In this document: positions 49,865 through 60,362 of the stretch, one piece after another
Numbering within the stretch: position 1 is the stretch's first letter
How the letters are laid out: each line of letters starts with the position of its first letter
Assembly: GCA_002633025.1 (NCBI GenBank)
Contig: NMRB01000002.1
Coordinates: forward strand, 1,161,205-1,225,204
DNA: 64,000 nt
From: Notospermus geniculatus
Taxonomy: Eukaryota; Nemertea; Pilidiophora; Heteronemertea; Lineidae
Direction of reading: 5' to 3'
The notes under the pieces: model-generated
What the model was told of the DNA's origin: nothing
Database searches by the model: none
The model's input: only the letters and a program-made list of their open reading frames with translations
Made by a program: the position numbers and the translations under genes

Positions 49865-50023
49865 ATGATGTAGGGTAATGTATGGTATGGTACGGTACCG
49901 CAGGCCTAGGCCCTAGCTACCTACGCCTATCAGCAGTTCCATTTTGATAATTAGAATTGTTTAGTTTTTGTTGTATTAATTAAAACTCATTCTACATGTT
50001 CAAGCTCGAGTTCTGCTTTACAG

Positions 50024-51330
50024 GAACAGAAGAGCTGTGCCTGAACCCCCATCATTTCTTGACATTGGATGTCTTTCGCAAGTGTTCAGAAATGAATCTG
50101 CAGCTTGTGATGTTTCACTATCCCAGTTAGTTCCACCCACTCAAAAAGGTACGGTAACTGCAAAGTTGTTGAGTCCTCCTCTCTAGCTCTTGAATTTAGG
50201 AGACAAACCTCTCTGGTGAAGACATCAGCAAATGACTCGACTCCTCAGCGTATGGTGAGAACTTGTGCGAAAGTGCTGTCCAAACATGAGCAGTAGGCCA
50301 AGGGCCTATAGTATAGGGCCATTGGACAAAATCCGCTATCTATCTAGCGTCAGGCTATTTAGTCGGATGGGACGAACTCTAATTTTGTGAGCAGAAAGTC
50401 TTAATACTTACATGTAAAATAAATGGCACATCACTGACCGACATGGACACTAGTTTCATTGTTAAATTATTTTCAGAAATAAAAAGAAAGAAGCGGCCTT
50501 TGCAAACTTTCCATGATGTCCCAAATACTCCTGTTGGAGATACTGCAGAAGACTTGGCATTTCCTATGCCACCATCCAACTTTGCACAGACACAAATGCA
50601 ACTTGATGAGCCAGACGTTTTGAACAAAACAAAGGACACTCAAGTGACCAAGAGCAGCATCTTTACTAAACCCAAAGAAGGCTCATGGAAACAGAGTCAG
50701 ACATCAACAATTAAGCCTGCAAGGTGAGATTCTTCTTGTCCATATCTGTGTGCGCACCGCTGTTACATTTCTCACTCGTCTCTGTAATTTCGCACAAATC
50801 ATCCATGACATGAAGAATGAACATCGTTTGTTGATTCTGATCTTGAATGGAAAATGGTGCTTGAGAAATGAGAAGTGAGCAGCTCATTTCTGTCAGCAGC
50901 CGGTGTAGATGGCATGGCAGTTTCGGTTGTGCCAATTCGATGAACGAGACTTCACGCTTCCGACTGCCAATTATTTAAAACTTAGTCTGTTCTGGTTAAC
51001 ATAAAGAACTGTTTATACCCTTTCAATTCAGATGTACGAAACCATTATTCCGACCACCAGTTCGGTACTCACAACAGCAAGTCGACAAGAGCCCAGAGGT
51101 GGCAATAGAAACCGTTCCATCACCACCTTCGACTCCAACGTATGGCTCTAGTCAGCTCAGCAGGTTCAATTCCCAAGAAGACCTCTTTGAAAGTCAGCCT
51201 CAGTTGGCAGGGACTCCAGCGAAGTTCACCAGAGACAGCATCTACACACCTCAACCTTTGGCACTGCCAGGGGTCACTCCCGGTGGGAGTCAAGTGAAAA
51301 TAAATAATCTCCGCTCAGTGGAAGAAATCC
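50024..51330 (+). CDS. HFM1: HFM1 exons 1-3: N-terminal unstructured region
   Basis: About 223 residues rich in Pro, Ser, Thr and Gln (AVPEPPSFLDIGCLSQVF in exon 1; VPSPPSTPTYGSSQLSRF in exon 3). No domain is visible, as in the equivalent part of vertebrate HFM1. Exon 3 must stop at 51330, although its frame stays open to 51360. The donor after GAAGAAATCC makes the join to exon 4 read EI-P-V-AFRSVF, matching the family. Confidence 0.85.
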
Positions 51331-54300
51331 GTATCTTTTTTTGCAGAAAAAGACATACTTAAAATGTAGTATTCTAATTTTGAAAAGGGCGACGTATGGT
51401 TTCTTTGGATGGAGAAGCCAATGGACACGGTAGTCTTACATAACCTAAATTTTTCTTGACAATCGTATCACAGCTGTTGCATTTCGGTCTGTATTCTCAT
51501 TCCCATATTTCAATATTGTACAATCAAAGGTGTTTGATGATGTAAGTAAAGGTAATTTATCTATTTTTAATTGAATTTAGATCTTTCATGAAATTTAGGA
51601 AATTTTACTGAAAGATTGAAATTGTTTCAGGTTTTCTACAGGGATAAGTCTCTGGTTGTGTGTGCTCCAACTGGATCAGGCAAAACTGTAATATTCGAAC
51701 TTGCCATCATTCGAATTCTCATTAGGATGCAGGCTGAGGGTTTACTGAGTAACTTCAAAGCTGTCTACAGTGAGTTGTGCCTTTCATGCAATGATGATAA
51801 CTAATTGTTCATAGGGCCTACCATGTTCACTCGGGACCTGCAGAGGCATTTTCCATCTATACAGGCAGAAAGTTGCCAGTACACGAACGAAGTAGAAATC
51901 GTTTTCAAAAACCTTCATTTCACACGACTACAGACTGTAAATGAAATTTCTTCAGTACACCAACCATGATTCATGACTTTCCTGTTACAGTGGCCCCAAT
52001 GAAAGCCTTGTGCAGTGAACGATGTGAAGACTGGAAAAACAAATTCCAACCACTTGGTCTGAAATGCTTGGAGCTCACTGGCGATACTGCGATAGATGAT
52101 TGGTTTCAGCTACAAGAAGTCAATATCATCATGACAACACCTGTTAGTGTCAACCTCTCAAGTCAGAATATTGCTGTAGGGAAAAATCTGCATAGCTAGA
52201 CTCCATTGGAATCCAAAGCAGCAATTAAAAGATCTTTTTGTGCTAGTGTTAGGATATCTGAGTAGGCTATCTTGAAAAAAGCCCATGAATATTTACCACT
52301 GGAATTTACGCCTTCTCCTTTTGTTTCGAAGTCTATTGCACATTTATCTTCTATAGGAAAAATGGGACAGCATGACGAGGAAATGGAGAGACAACAAATC
52401 CTTAGTTCAGCACATCAAGTTATTTCTCGTTGATGAGGTAAAGATACTAGGAGATTTCTTTTCGTTCATTATTCACTTGGCTAAGGAAAGTCATACGTAA
52501 TGGCCATAAAGACTGATGACCCAACATCGTCCAAAGCAGCTGGGCCAATGTGTTGACAAAACCTATTCATCAAAGATAAGTTACCAATGATTGACTGAAC
52601 ATTTCGTAGCTAATTAATAGCGATGTTTTGGATTATTTTGTGTGCAAGGTCTAACATTGCTTCCACCCGGTTTTCCGGTGCAGAGCATCATTGATATACA
52701 TAGTTAAAAAAAATTCAGATATTCTCAATCATCAAAATTCAGATTCACATGCTTCATGATGATACAAGGGGTGCAACAATGGAGGCCGTTGTCAGTAGGA
52801 TGAAAACAGTTCAAGCAACATTCAGCAGGAATAGTTCAAGTCTTCTGCAGATGAGATTTGTGGCTGTGTCTGCCACAGTACCCAATGTGGAGGATGTAAG
52901 TGTCTGAAATGGATGTGAACAAGAATATTTCCGAAAAATAATACTCAAGATTGCAAACTTGATTCAACAAGCGCAAGGAAGGAGCACAAAAAATACAATC
53001 ATGTGCATGTACATTGTATGGTATCACATTTTGAAGCAGGGCTAATATAACACGCTGGTCATTTCTCTCCAAATTCAGATTGCAGAATGGCTTGGCTCAA
53101 AGGAAGTTCCAGCTGAATATTACAGGTATACCGGTCACTTGTCCTTATTTCATGATAAAAACATACGGTAGGCTTACAAAGCAAGTGTCATTGAAAGTCA
53201 CCTGTGCTAAGAAAGTTCATCTGAAGAAGGAGTTGTGAGAAGTGCATGAATCTTTTGTATTTTATAAACAAAAGTATCCTCCTTCCTGATATGTACCAAG
53301 GTCAGCACTGCCCTCCAATTCCTCTAATCATTTGGCCAGTTGAGGTAGATTACCTTTAGGCCTACATCATTGTTTCAGGATGGATGACACTTATCGACCA
53401 GTCAAACTGAGGAAAGTTGTCCTTGGCTACCCTTGTTCAGAAAATCAAACTGATTTCAAATTTGACCTGTCACTCAACTACAAGCTGGCCACAGTGATTC
53501 AGACTTATTCTGATCAGAAACCAACCCTTGTGGTAAGTAACTCCTATTAAACCATATTAAGATGTTGAACTCTATTGGCAAGAGGAATTGATCATTCAAC
53601 CGTCCAATTGCAGTTCTGTGCTACAAGAAAAGGGGTACAACAAGCTGCTGCAACACTCGTAAAGGATGCAAGATTCATCATGAATGCTGCCCACAAAGAA
53701 AAGTTGGTCAAGTATTCAGGAAGGATGAGAGACTCAAAATTAAGAGGTATGCACATGTATATTGCTTCTTTATTACATTCTTCTTGAAAGCCAAAAAGAG
53801 TTAATATTCAATAATAACAAAGAATGACACCATCAGTTTATAAAGAATAACAATGATGTTGATACAGTGAGTCAAGAGTGAAGTATTTCGTGCTGGTTTG
53901 ACGTTGATGGACAAATATCTTTTTTTACCCTAACACCATTCTAACTCCCATTTAGACCTGGTGTTGTTTGGTGTTGGCTACCATCACGCTGGATTGGACA
54001 TAGCAGACAGGAAGCTTGTGGAAGAGATTTTCCTGAATGGTGAATTGCCAGTCTTATGTAAGTTCACAGAATTGCGTGACAAGTGAAGTCTCGAAGTTCA
54101 GGTTCTCCTCCCTACATGCCTTCCCTTATTCTTGTTTCTAGTGTCTACCAGCACACTTGCGATGGGCATCAACCTACCAGCCCACTTGGTCATCGTAAAG
54201 TCGACGCAGCATTATGTAATGGGTATGTATCAGGAGTACTCAGAAACACAGATTCTTCAGATGATTGGGAGAGCAGGAAGACCACAATTCGATACATCAG

Positions 54301-57300
54301 CCACAGCTGTGATCATGACAAGGAATGTGACCAAGTCAAAGTATGGTAACCTTCTGAATGGAGAACAGGTGATTGAGAGCAGGTAAGCTACAGATAATCA
54401 TGAAAACAACTTTGGAATGAAAAAGAAAAGGTTGAGAAATGACCCCGATACTATCTTGAGTGTGCCGTTGAGATTCCTTCCTAAGTCACCAAGCTACTCA
54501 ATTCTGCCAAAATATTGGCTGTTCACAGTTATTATTAGTCTTTACCCAATCAATTCTCTTTGACATTTCCTCTAACTGTCCATCTGCACGGTAAAAAATA
54601 TAGCCTTAGTAGAGTTTGCCTCAAAATTAATTTGACCATATCTTTCAGTCTTCACAAGCATTTGATAGAGCATGTCAATGCTGAAGTAGTACTCAACACC
54701 ATCACTGATGTTTCTGTGGCTGTTGAGTGGCTCAAGTCAACATTCCTTTACATCAGAGTCATGAAAAATCCCAAACATTACGGTAGATTCTTTTTCCCAT
54801 TTCCCGACTTTTTCATTACAAGTGCTTTCATTTAAATAATGTCTCCCTGCGTCTTATTCATGTGACTTACATTAAAAACTCATAAGCTTGTTGTGTAATT
54901 TTTACTTGCATGTGTGTGGAAGTACACACATGTATAATGTTGTTACGAGTTGAAATGGCCGATTTCGTCATTGCTGTTGCCAAGTCTTCATAAATGAACA
55001 CCGATACTTTCGATATCGGTTCCTGGACTAATAGTATGCATTTCAAAACTGCGATATCTTTTTGAACACGTGGGAGTGCAAGGGTTCTGTCTGTGTTATG
55101 GTTTCATTGGCCCAATCGGCTGTGCTTCCACACAGGAATCGATGTGGGGCTCACCAAAGATGAAGTTGAGAAGCAACTCCAAGATTTCTGTATGAAAAGC
55201 CTGAAAAGCTTGTCAGAGGCCGGGATGATTTTGCTGGACGATCATGATCAATTTGATGTCAAGCCGACAGAGAACGGTCGTCTGATGGCTCGCTATTGCG
55301 TTCCTTTTGGCACCATGAAAGAGTTTGTTCAAGTATCCGGCAGTGAGACTTTGAAGGAAATGGTAGGTGCTACTTTGATAAATGGCACAATGCTGAACAG
55401 TGGGAGACGAATACATCTAGTACTAGAAGTGTTAACTCATGAGAAACTTACGTGTGAGATCTCTGGAAGATTGCAACAAGGCCTGTAAATGGTAGTAAAA
55501 ACTACTTGAAACTTAGCAAGAATGTTGATGGAAGGAATCTTATTTTCTAGATGACTCTTGTGTCAAGCTGTAAGAGCTATGATATACAGTTGAGGGCAAA
55601 TGAGAAACGAACACTGAACACGATGAATAAAGACAAGAATAGGATCACCATAAGATTTCCTATGGAAGGCAAAATGAAGACAAGCCAAATGAAAGTGAAC
55701 TGGTGAGTGTGAGAAGCATTTCTTTGCTTCCAGATTCAGCCTTGGTACATCTGAAAATGGACACATCTTAGCTGAAGTGCCTGACAAGATACACTTGAAC
55801 GAGACCTAACAAGGGAGTGCTGTTGATATTGTGTTTGCCATCAAGGTTTAACCAAGAGTCCGACTGATCTTTACCACTCTGGTTTTCCGGTTTTTCCACA
55901 GCCTCCTACAAGCACAACTCGGTTGCCTTCCTGTCCAGGACTTCGCACTCGCCCAAGACACCATCAAGATTTTCCGAGTGGGCACAAGACTGGCTAGATG
56001 TAAGTGCAATCTGTAAGAAGAATGCAGCAGTGTTGTTCTGTAATGACCAAGAATTTTGGACATTGACAGTAGAAAGTTACAACAGACCGATCCATGGGGC
56101 CAGCCCTATTCTTTTGCAGGCTTGGTGGAAATTTTGTGGAACATGAAACAGTTCAAGGTCCTACTCAATGCGTTGCTTCTGTCAAAGGCATTCAAAAGTC
56201 GCATCTGGGAGAACTCCAAGTATGTCTCAAGACAGTTGGATGGAATTGGTGAGAATATCAACTGATGATGAACATAGGCATATGCTTGTCATCAGAAGTC
56301 TTATTGACTCTACCTCAATGCCAACAAAAATAAAGAAATCCCAACCAACGTTATTTTAAATGTACGGTACGTACATGTACATACATGTACATGTCTAACG
56401 AACTCCTTTACAACCTAATACTTTTTGAACGTATAGGCCTACATGTAGATATGCACGTTATTGCATGGGAGATTTACCTTCAGCATCTTGCCAAGACATG
56501 GCCAGCAGCAGCCGTCTGATATCATGGAACGAATAATATCACCTTGCAGGTCCTCAGATCTCCAATGCTCTGGTGAATGCTGGTGTCGTAACACTTCAAA
56601 AGTTGGAGGAAACTAACCCAAGGGAGATAGAAATGGTAAGTGTAAGCCGAACCACGCAAGTCTACCAGTTTAGCAACTCGTTTCAGCCTGGTTGAAGATT
56701 TCCAACAAAATATTTCTAGGACATGCAAGAGTCCAGGACAAGGGTTCATTTGTCTTTTTTCAGATTGTTAACAGGCACCCTCCTTTTGGAAACAATATCA
56801 GAGATAATGTTGCCAGTCTGCCCAAGTATGAGGTCACTGTGGAGCAATCGCCAAACTACTCAAGCCAGTCTGCAGACTTGACCATTTCGATAACGATAGC
56901 GAACACAGAGGCAGTAACTAAGAAGAATACAGCTGGCCCCAACCATTCATGTGCCCTTCTCATCGGAGACTCTGACAATATGATCGTGCACAAAGTTAGA
57001 CTGAGTGACGGTTTCCTGATGAAGATTGGTAAATGGAGTAAGAGATTAAACATCCAGCGTGCCACAAAAGGGGATGAGTTGAGCATCAATTATATTAGCT
57101 ATGAATGGGGTACGATTCCTCTTCATATCTGTTATTGGAGTCGGTCCCAGGAGCAGATAAGAATTGTCCATTAGTATAAAACCTTTCACTGACAGACATT
57201 GACCGATCTTTGCTGTTTATGAAGATCTCACTAGTCTGCCATTTAGCCGTCTCGAGTCAGTCAGAGTCGGTCATGAACTATCTCATGATCGCAACTCGGC

Positions 57301-60300
57301 CTACCTTTTGAACTTCTCTGCAGAACTTCCCAATTTAACTTCTTGAACACACAACTCCCAAAAATCATTTCACTCGCTATTTCTTCAGTTGGCCTTGACG
57401 TTCAGAGCAGCTATACTCCCTTTTACTCCGGAGGAACCAGGCATCAATTGTCTTACTCTGAGCAAGAAACGAACGTCAATCAATGTGCAACTATGTCAAA
57501 GACCCCAAAACAGAAGACCATGCAAGGTGAAAATGAGTAATAGATGAGTACTGTACATGTACATGTCATTATCCCTTTCTGTACATCGTTAGTAAAACAT
57601 GGTGTAGAGCAGTTCAATGATTCAATTCATGGTGTCGGCCTGCAGAAAGACGTCCACTTATGCTTTGCATGTCCATCAGGAATGATGCCTGCGAACCCAA
57701 GGCTGAGTATGGACAATGTATATAAACAATAGCAGTCGAGTTTTGAATTTCGCAGTCGAGTTTTGAATTTTGCAGTCGAGTTCTGAATTTCGCAGTCAAA
57801 TTTTGAATTTCGCATGAGCCTTCTGGGCTTTCGTACATGAGTCATGTCAGTTTTTCAGTTATTATTATTATTATTATGTTAAGAATTGGTCCGTTGCGAA
57901 TTTTTATTGTTTTTCCCTTGACAGACGGTCGCCGTCCTTGTAACCATCGGTGCATTGATAAGGCAATATGTGGCCACGACTGCTGTAAGCTTGGTGCAGC
58001 CACACAACTCCAGGAAAAGAAGGCAGCTGCAACACCTAGCATAAAGGACAAACCAGAGCTTGTCAAGAAACCAAGGGTCAGTGCTATTAATTCATGTCTG
58101 TCGGAGATGAAACACAGAATGGATGGGGTACAGGCTACACCTAGACTAAAGGTAGGACTGGCTCACGAATGACTTCAGTTGTTACAAGTTGGTATGACCC
58201 CTCCCCCCTTTAGAATTCTTCATGTTCTGTTTCAGCCTGGTTGCGGTTCCATTACCTCTACTGCTAACCTACAAGACTTTGCCTTCACACCACAACAAAA
58301 GATGCCATCAGTAAATTCCACACCAGCAAGTAAATTGCCTTTATCGAGTCTTCCACCAAGTGGATGGGAAGAACTTGACATGTACCAGCAGAACAGGATG
58401 TTTGAAAGAGATTCCTCTCCAAACCAAAGAACCTTTCCTGAATACCCGATGGGAGATCCCATTACTGATGCAATGTAAGAGAAGAGATAATAACATCAGT
58501 GCTTCGCAAGTTCTGTTGGTATAATTTCTGTCCACCTACTACAGCAAGATCGACAAGTCAACGACTGATCACTGTCAGTTCAGTAATGTTTGCTTCCTTT
58601 TGTTAAGTTTCTAAAACCTTTCTTTTTCTACCTCTTCACGGACGCCTCCAATGGACGCCTCTTTATTTCAGGGCAAGAACAGGCTTCGGCAACTTCGAAA
58701 GTGGTTATTTTGATGATATTGGTGATGAAGCAGAAATGATAGAAATGGCTGATGGCGCAAACGAACCAACTTGGGAAGATGACTACCTGCCTGATCTACG
58801 GATGACAACGTCCAATCGTCAAGCCATACCTTCTTCCTCCAAGCAGAGGATGCAGTCGTATGTGGAATGTCAACGAATGGGGAGACCAGTTTCGAATCCT
58901 CGACACCACACTGCCCAGTGGTCCAGTTTGAGCCAATTACAAACACCAAATATGCCCGAGAAGCATCTCTCATACAAAGCAAATTCATGGAATACGTGTG
59001 GATTGAACAAAGCTTCACCCATCAGTATCTCTGATGATGACGCTGAAGACGATCAACTTCCAGAAATCCATCCACAACCTAAACCTCGACTTGGACAGGT
59101 TTTTGCCTGGAGCAAATCAAACGTTGGTACCAAACAGCAGGGGGCCAGCCCAAGTGAACCTGAGAAGAAATGCGAGGGATTGTGTAGACCCCAAGTGACG
59201 CTAAACAGTGCTTCTAAAACAAACCTGAAAAGACCTTCGCCCATTCCATCGTCATCCTTCACATCTGCCAAGAAAATGTTCGAAGAATCCATAGAAAAAA
59301 GGTCGGCAATTCTCAGGAGTGTTTTTAGCCCCCCCCCCCCCCATATGATTGACTGACTTAGGTCAACCAGTGTTTGTCTCAAGCTATCGTTCAGGCTGGT
59401 TAACCATTTCTGGCATGTTAGTCGGCTGGCATCTGAATAGATAGCCAAAAATGATAACTAATGGAAAGAAAATAAAAAATCAATGAATTGTCCTTTTCTT
59501 TAGGTATCCTCTTTCAAGTTGCTCAAGGATGACAGAAGATTCCAAATCTCCCGGCTTTAGTGCAAGTTCTGATGATGATGATCTACTTGCAAACCACTTA
59601 GCATCTCAAGAGCAGCATATCATCGCTGAGGAAAGAAGGGTAGGCTATTCAATTGATAAGATGTTGGTTTCGACCTCATTGACATGACAGCAATCCCCTG
59701 ACAAATAATTTTGTACTGTATATCGAGGTAACATATGCAAATATTGCCCTCCTTATGTACCACATTTCATGGAGTTACAGCATTCATGCTATACGTGCGT
59801 TTTCTCAATTGCTCATAGCAGGGTCACGAACACCAATATTTTCCTACTGACATAACTGAAGCAAGGTCACCAGTTTCCTGTAGGAAATCGTTGATGAAAT
59901 CAAACAATGTGAACAGGCCCAAGCTTTCTACAGCCGACCCCGTCATGCCAGAGCCACAAAAACCTTACACTGGCTTCTTCAGCTCCACATTTGTCGCCAA
60001 GTAAGTAACTGAAGATTTTTATGATGTGAATGTTAAATTTATCGTGACCATATCCCAGTCCGAGTGATGGTTGATGAACCGGGTGATGAACATGATTGTA
60101 CAAAGAACATCGATCTCGACGTTCCAACTTGTCGACCCCGTTTTTATGGAAAGCAATGGTCGCATCCTATCTCACGAATGACTGAACCTGATTCAGTAAA
60201 AGACACTATCTCACACAGCCCAAGTATGACATTATGTCATCGTCTTCACTTCACATCTTTCTAACTCATTATCCATGTATTACTTTTTTCAGGTCATATG

Positions 60301-60362
60301 ACGACAGTGGTTTAGATGATGCAGAGAACACTTTCAGCACTATCTTTGCTGATATTTTCTGA
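50024..60362 (+). CDS. HFM1: Meiotic ATP-dependent DNA helicase HFM1/MER3 (27 exons, 5' end missing)
   Basis: HFM1/MER3 is the nuclear 3'-5' helicase that extends D-loop intermediates and supports crossover formation in meiosis. Exons, all with AG/GT borders and agreeing phases: 50024-50148, 50477-50723, 51032-51330, 51474-51541, 51631-51769, 51991-52142, 52357-52437, 52743-52895, 53079-53125, 53379-53532, 53614-53746, 53956-54057, 54142-54382, 54649-54782, 55136-55362, 55551-55702, 55902-55999, 56120-56248, 56550-56635, 56764-57109, 57389-57526, 57925-58151, 58236-58474, 58672-59301, 59504-59639, 59822-60000, 60293-60362 (TGA). They encode about 1,576 residues against 1,435 in human. Order: unstructured N-terminus, Ski2-type helicase, winged helix, Sec63 domain, Cys/His cluster, long tail. 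Exon 1 has no in-frame ATG and needs two bases from an upstream exon. The end of exon 24 was chosen by phase. Identity is certain from near-verbatim motifs. Confidence 0.96.
51474..53125 (+). CDS. HFM1: HFM1 exons 4-9: helicase ATP-binding domain
   Basis: Roughly residues 224-436 of the visible protein. In order: FPYFNIVQSKVFDD (Q-motif-like entry, in the 68-bp exon 4), Walker A APTGSGKT (exon 5), MAPMKALCSERC and ELTGDT (exon 6), MTTP joined to EKWDSM (exons 6/7), the Walker B box, and VAVSATVPNVED (motif III, exon 8). The Walker B box is DEIH and is split by an intron between E and I (52437/52743). Vertebrate HFM1 has DEVH, and both fit the DExH pattern. All residues needed for ATP binding are present. 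Exon 4 is too short to stand out as an open frame and was found from homology and phase. Confidence 0.95.
53379..54782 (+). CDS. HFM1: HFM1 exons 10-14: helicase C-terminal (RecA2) domain
   Basis: Roughly residues 437-691. Motif IV region TLV-FCATRKGVQQAAATLV crosses exons 10/11. YHHAGLDIADRK is in exon 12. Motif V STSTLAMGINLPAHLV and motif VI QMIGRAGRPQFD (arginine fingers) are in exon 13. Exon 14 carries LHKHLIEHVNAEVVLNTITD, leading into the winged helix. Conservation is nearly word for word with vertebrate HFM1, and every exon border keeps the frame. Confidence 0.96.
55136..57526 (+). CDS. HFM1: HFM1 exons 15-21: winged helix and Sec63 domain
   Basis: Exon 15 gives GLTKDEVEKQLQDFCMKSLK and KPTENGRLMARY, the winged-helix part. 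Exons 16-21 form the Sec63 domain that packs on the helicase core and guides single strands: NRITIRFPMEGKMKTSQMKV (16), LGCLPVQDFALAQDTIKIFR (17), IWENSKYVSRQLDGIG (18), ISNALVNAGVVTLQKLEE (19), VNRHPPFGNNIRDNV with a beta-rich stretch to DELSINYISYEW (20), and VGLDVQSSYTPFY (21). The frame of exon 15 runs on to 55488, but the donor at 55363 is the one that fits exon 16. Confidence 0.94.
57732..57814. repeat. 20-bp tandem repeat, four copies, in an HFM1 intron
   Basis: GCAGTCGAGTTTTGAATTTC and close variants start at 57732, 57752, 57772 and 57792, in the intron between exons 21 and 22. A (TTA)n microsatellite follows at about 57858-57877. Confidence 0.9.
57925..58151 (+). CDS. HFM1: HFM1 exon 22: Cys/His cluster (zinc-knuckle-like)
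   Basis: The exon opens with CNHRCIDKAICGHDCCKLG, which aligns with the C4-type cluster of vertebrate HFM1 (CNH.C....CGHDCCK.G). All cysteines and histidines of the pattern are kept, so metal binding is likely. A basic linker and AINSCLSEMKHRMD follow, equivalent to the SYLSDLRNR segment of the human protein. The intron before it carries the 20-bp tandem repeat at 57732-57814. Confidence 0.93.
58236..60362 (+). CDS. HFM1: HFM1 exons 23-27: long C-terminal tail
   Basis: About 417 residues, mostly unstructured. Exon 23 has NLQDFAFTPQQKMPS, matching the vertebrate FGFTPKPSLPS region. Exon 24 (630 bp) is the longest and holds SPISISDDDAEDDQLPE, a hydrophobic-plus-acidic run like a SUMO-interacting motif. 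Exon 25 has a second acidic patch (SASSDDDDLL). The protein ends NTFSTIFADIF, resembling the GIFDGIF end of human HFM1. The tail is about 150 residues longer than in human. Exon 24's donor (59302) is weaker than the others but is the only in-phase choice I found. Confidence 0.9.
59329..59342. repeat. Poly-C run (14 C) in an HFM1 intron
   Basis: A 14-base C homopolymer 28 bases after the exon 24 donor. Its length is prone to sequencing error, but it is outside coding sequence if the donor at 59302 is right. Confidence 0.9.

Noticed and set aside
51331-51362. Extension of HFM1 exon 3 past 51330
   Set aside because: The open frame continues, but the residues (RIFFCRKRHT) do not match the family, while a donor at 51331 joins exon 4 perfectly.
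55363-55488. Extension of HFM1 exon 15
   Set aside because: Open by chance; the GTAGGT donor at 55363 leads in phase into exon 16, which matches the family.
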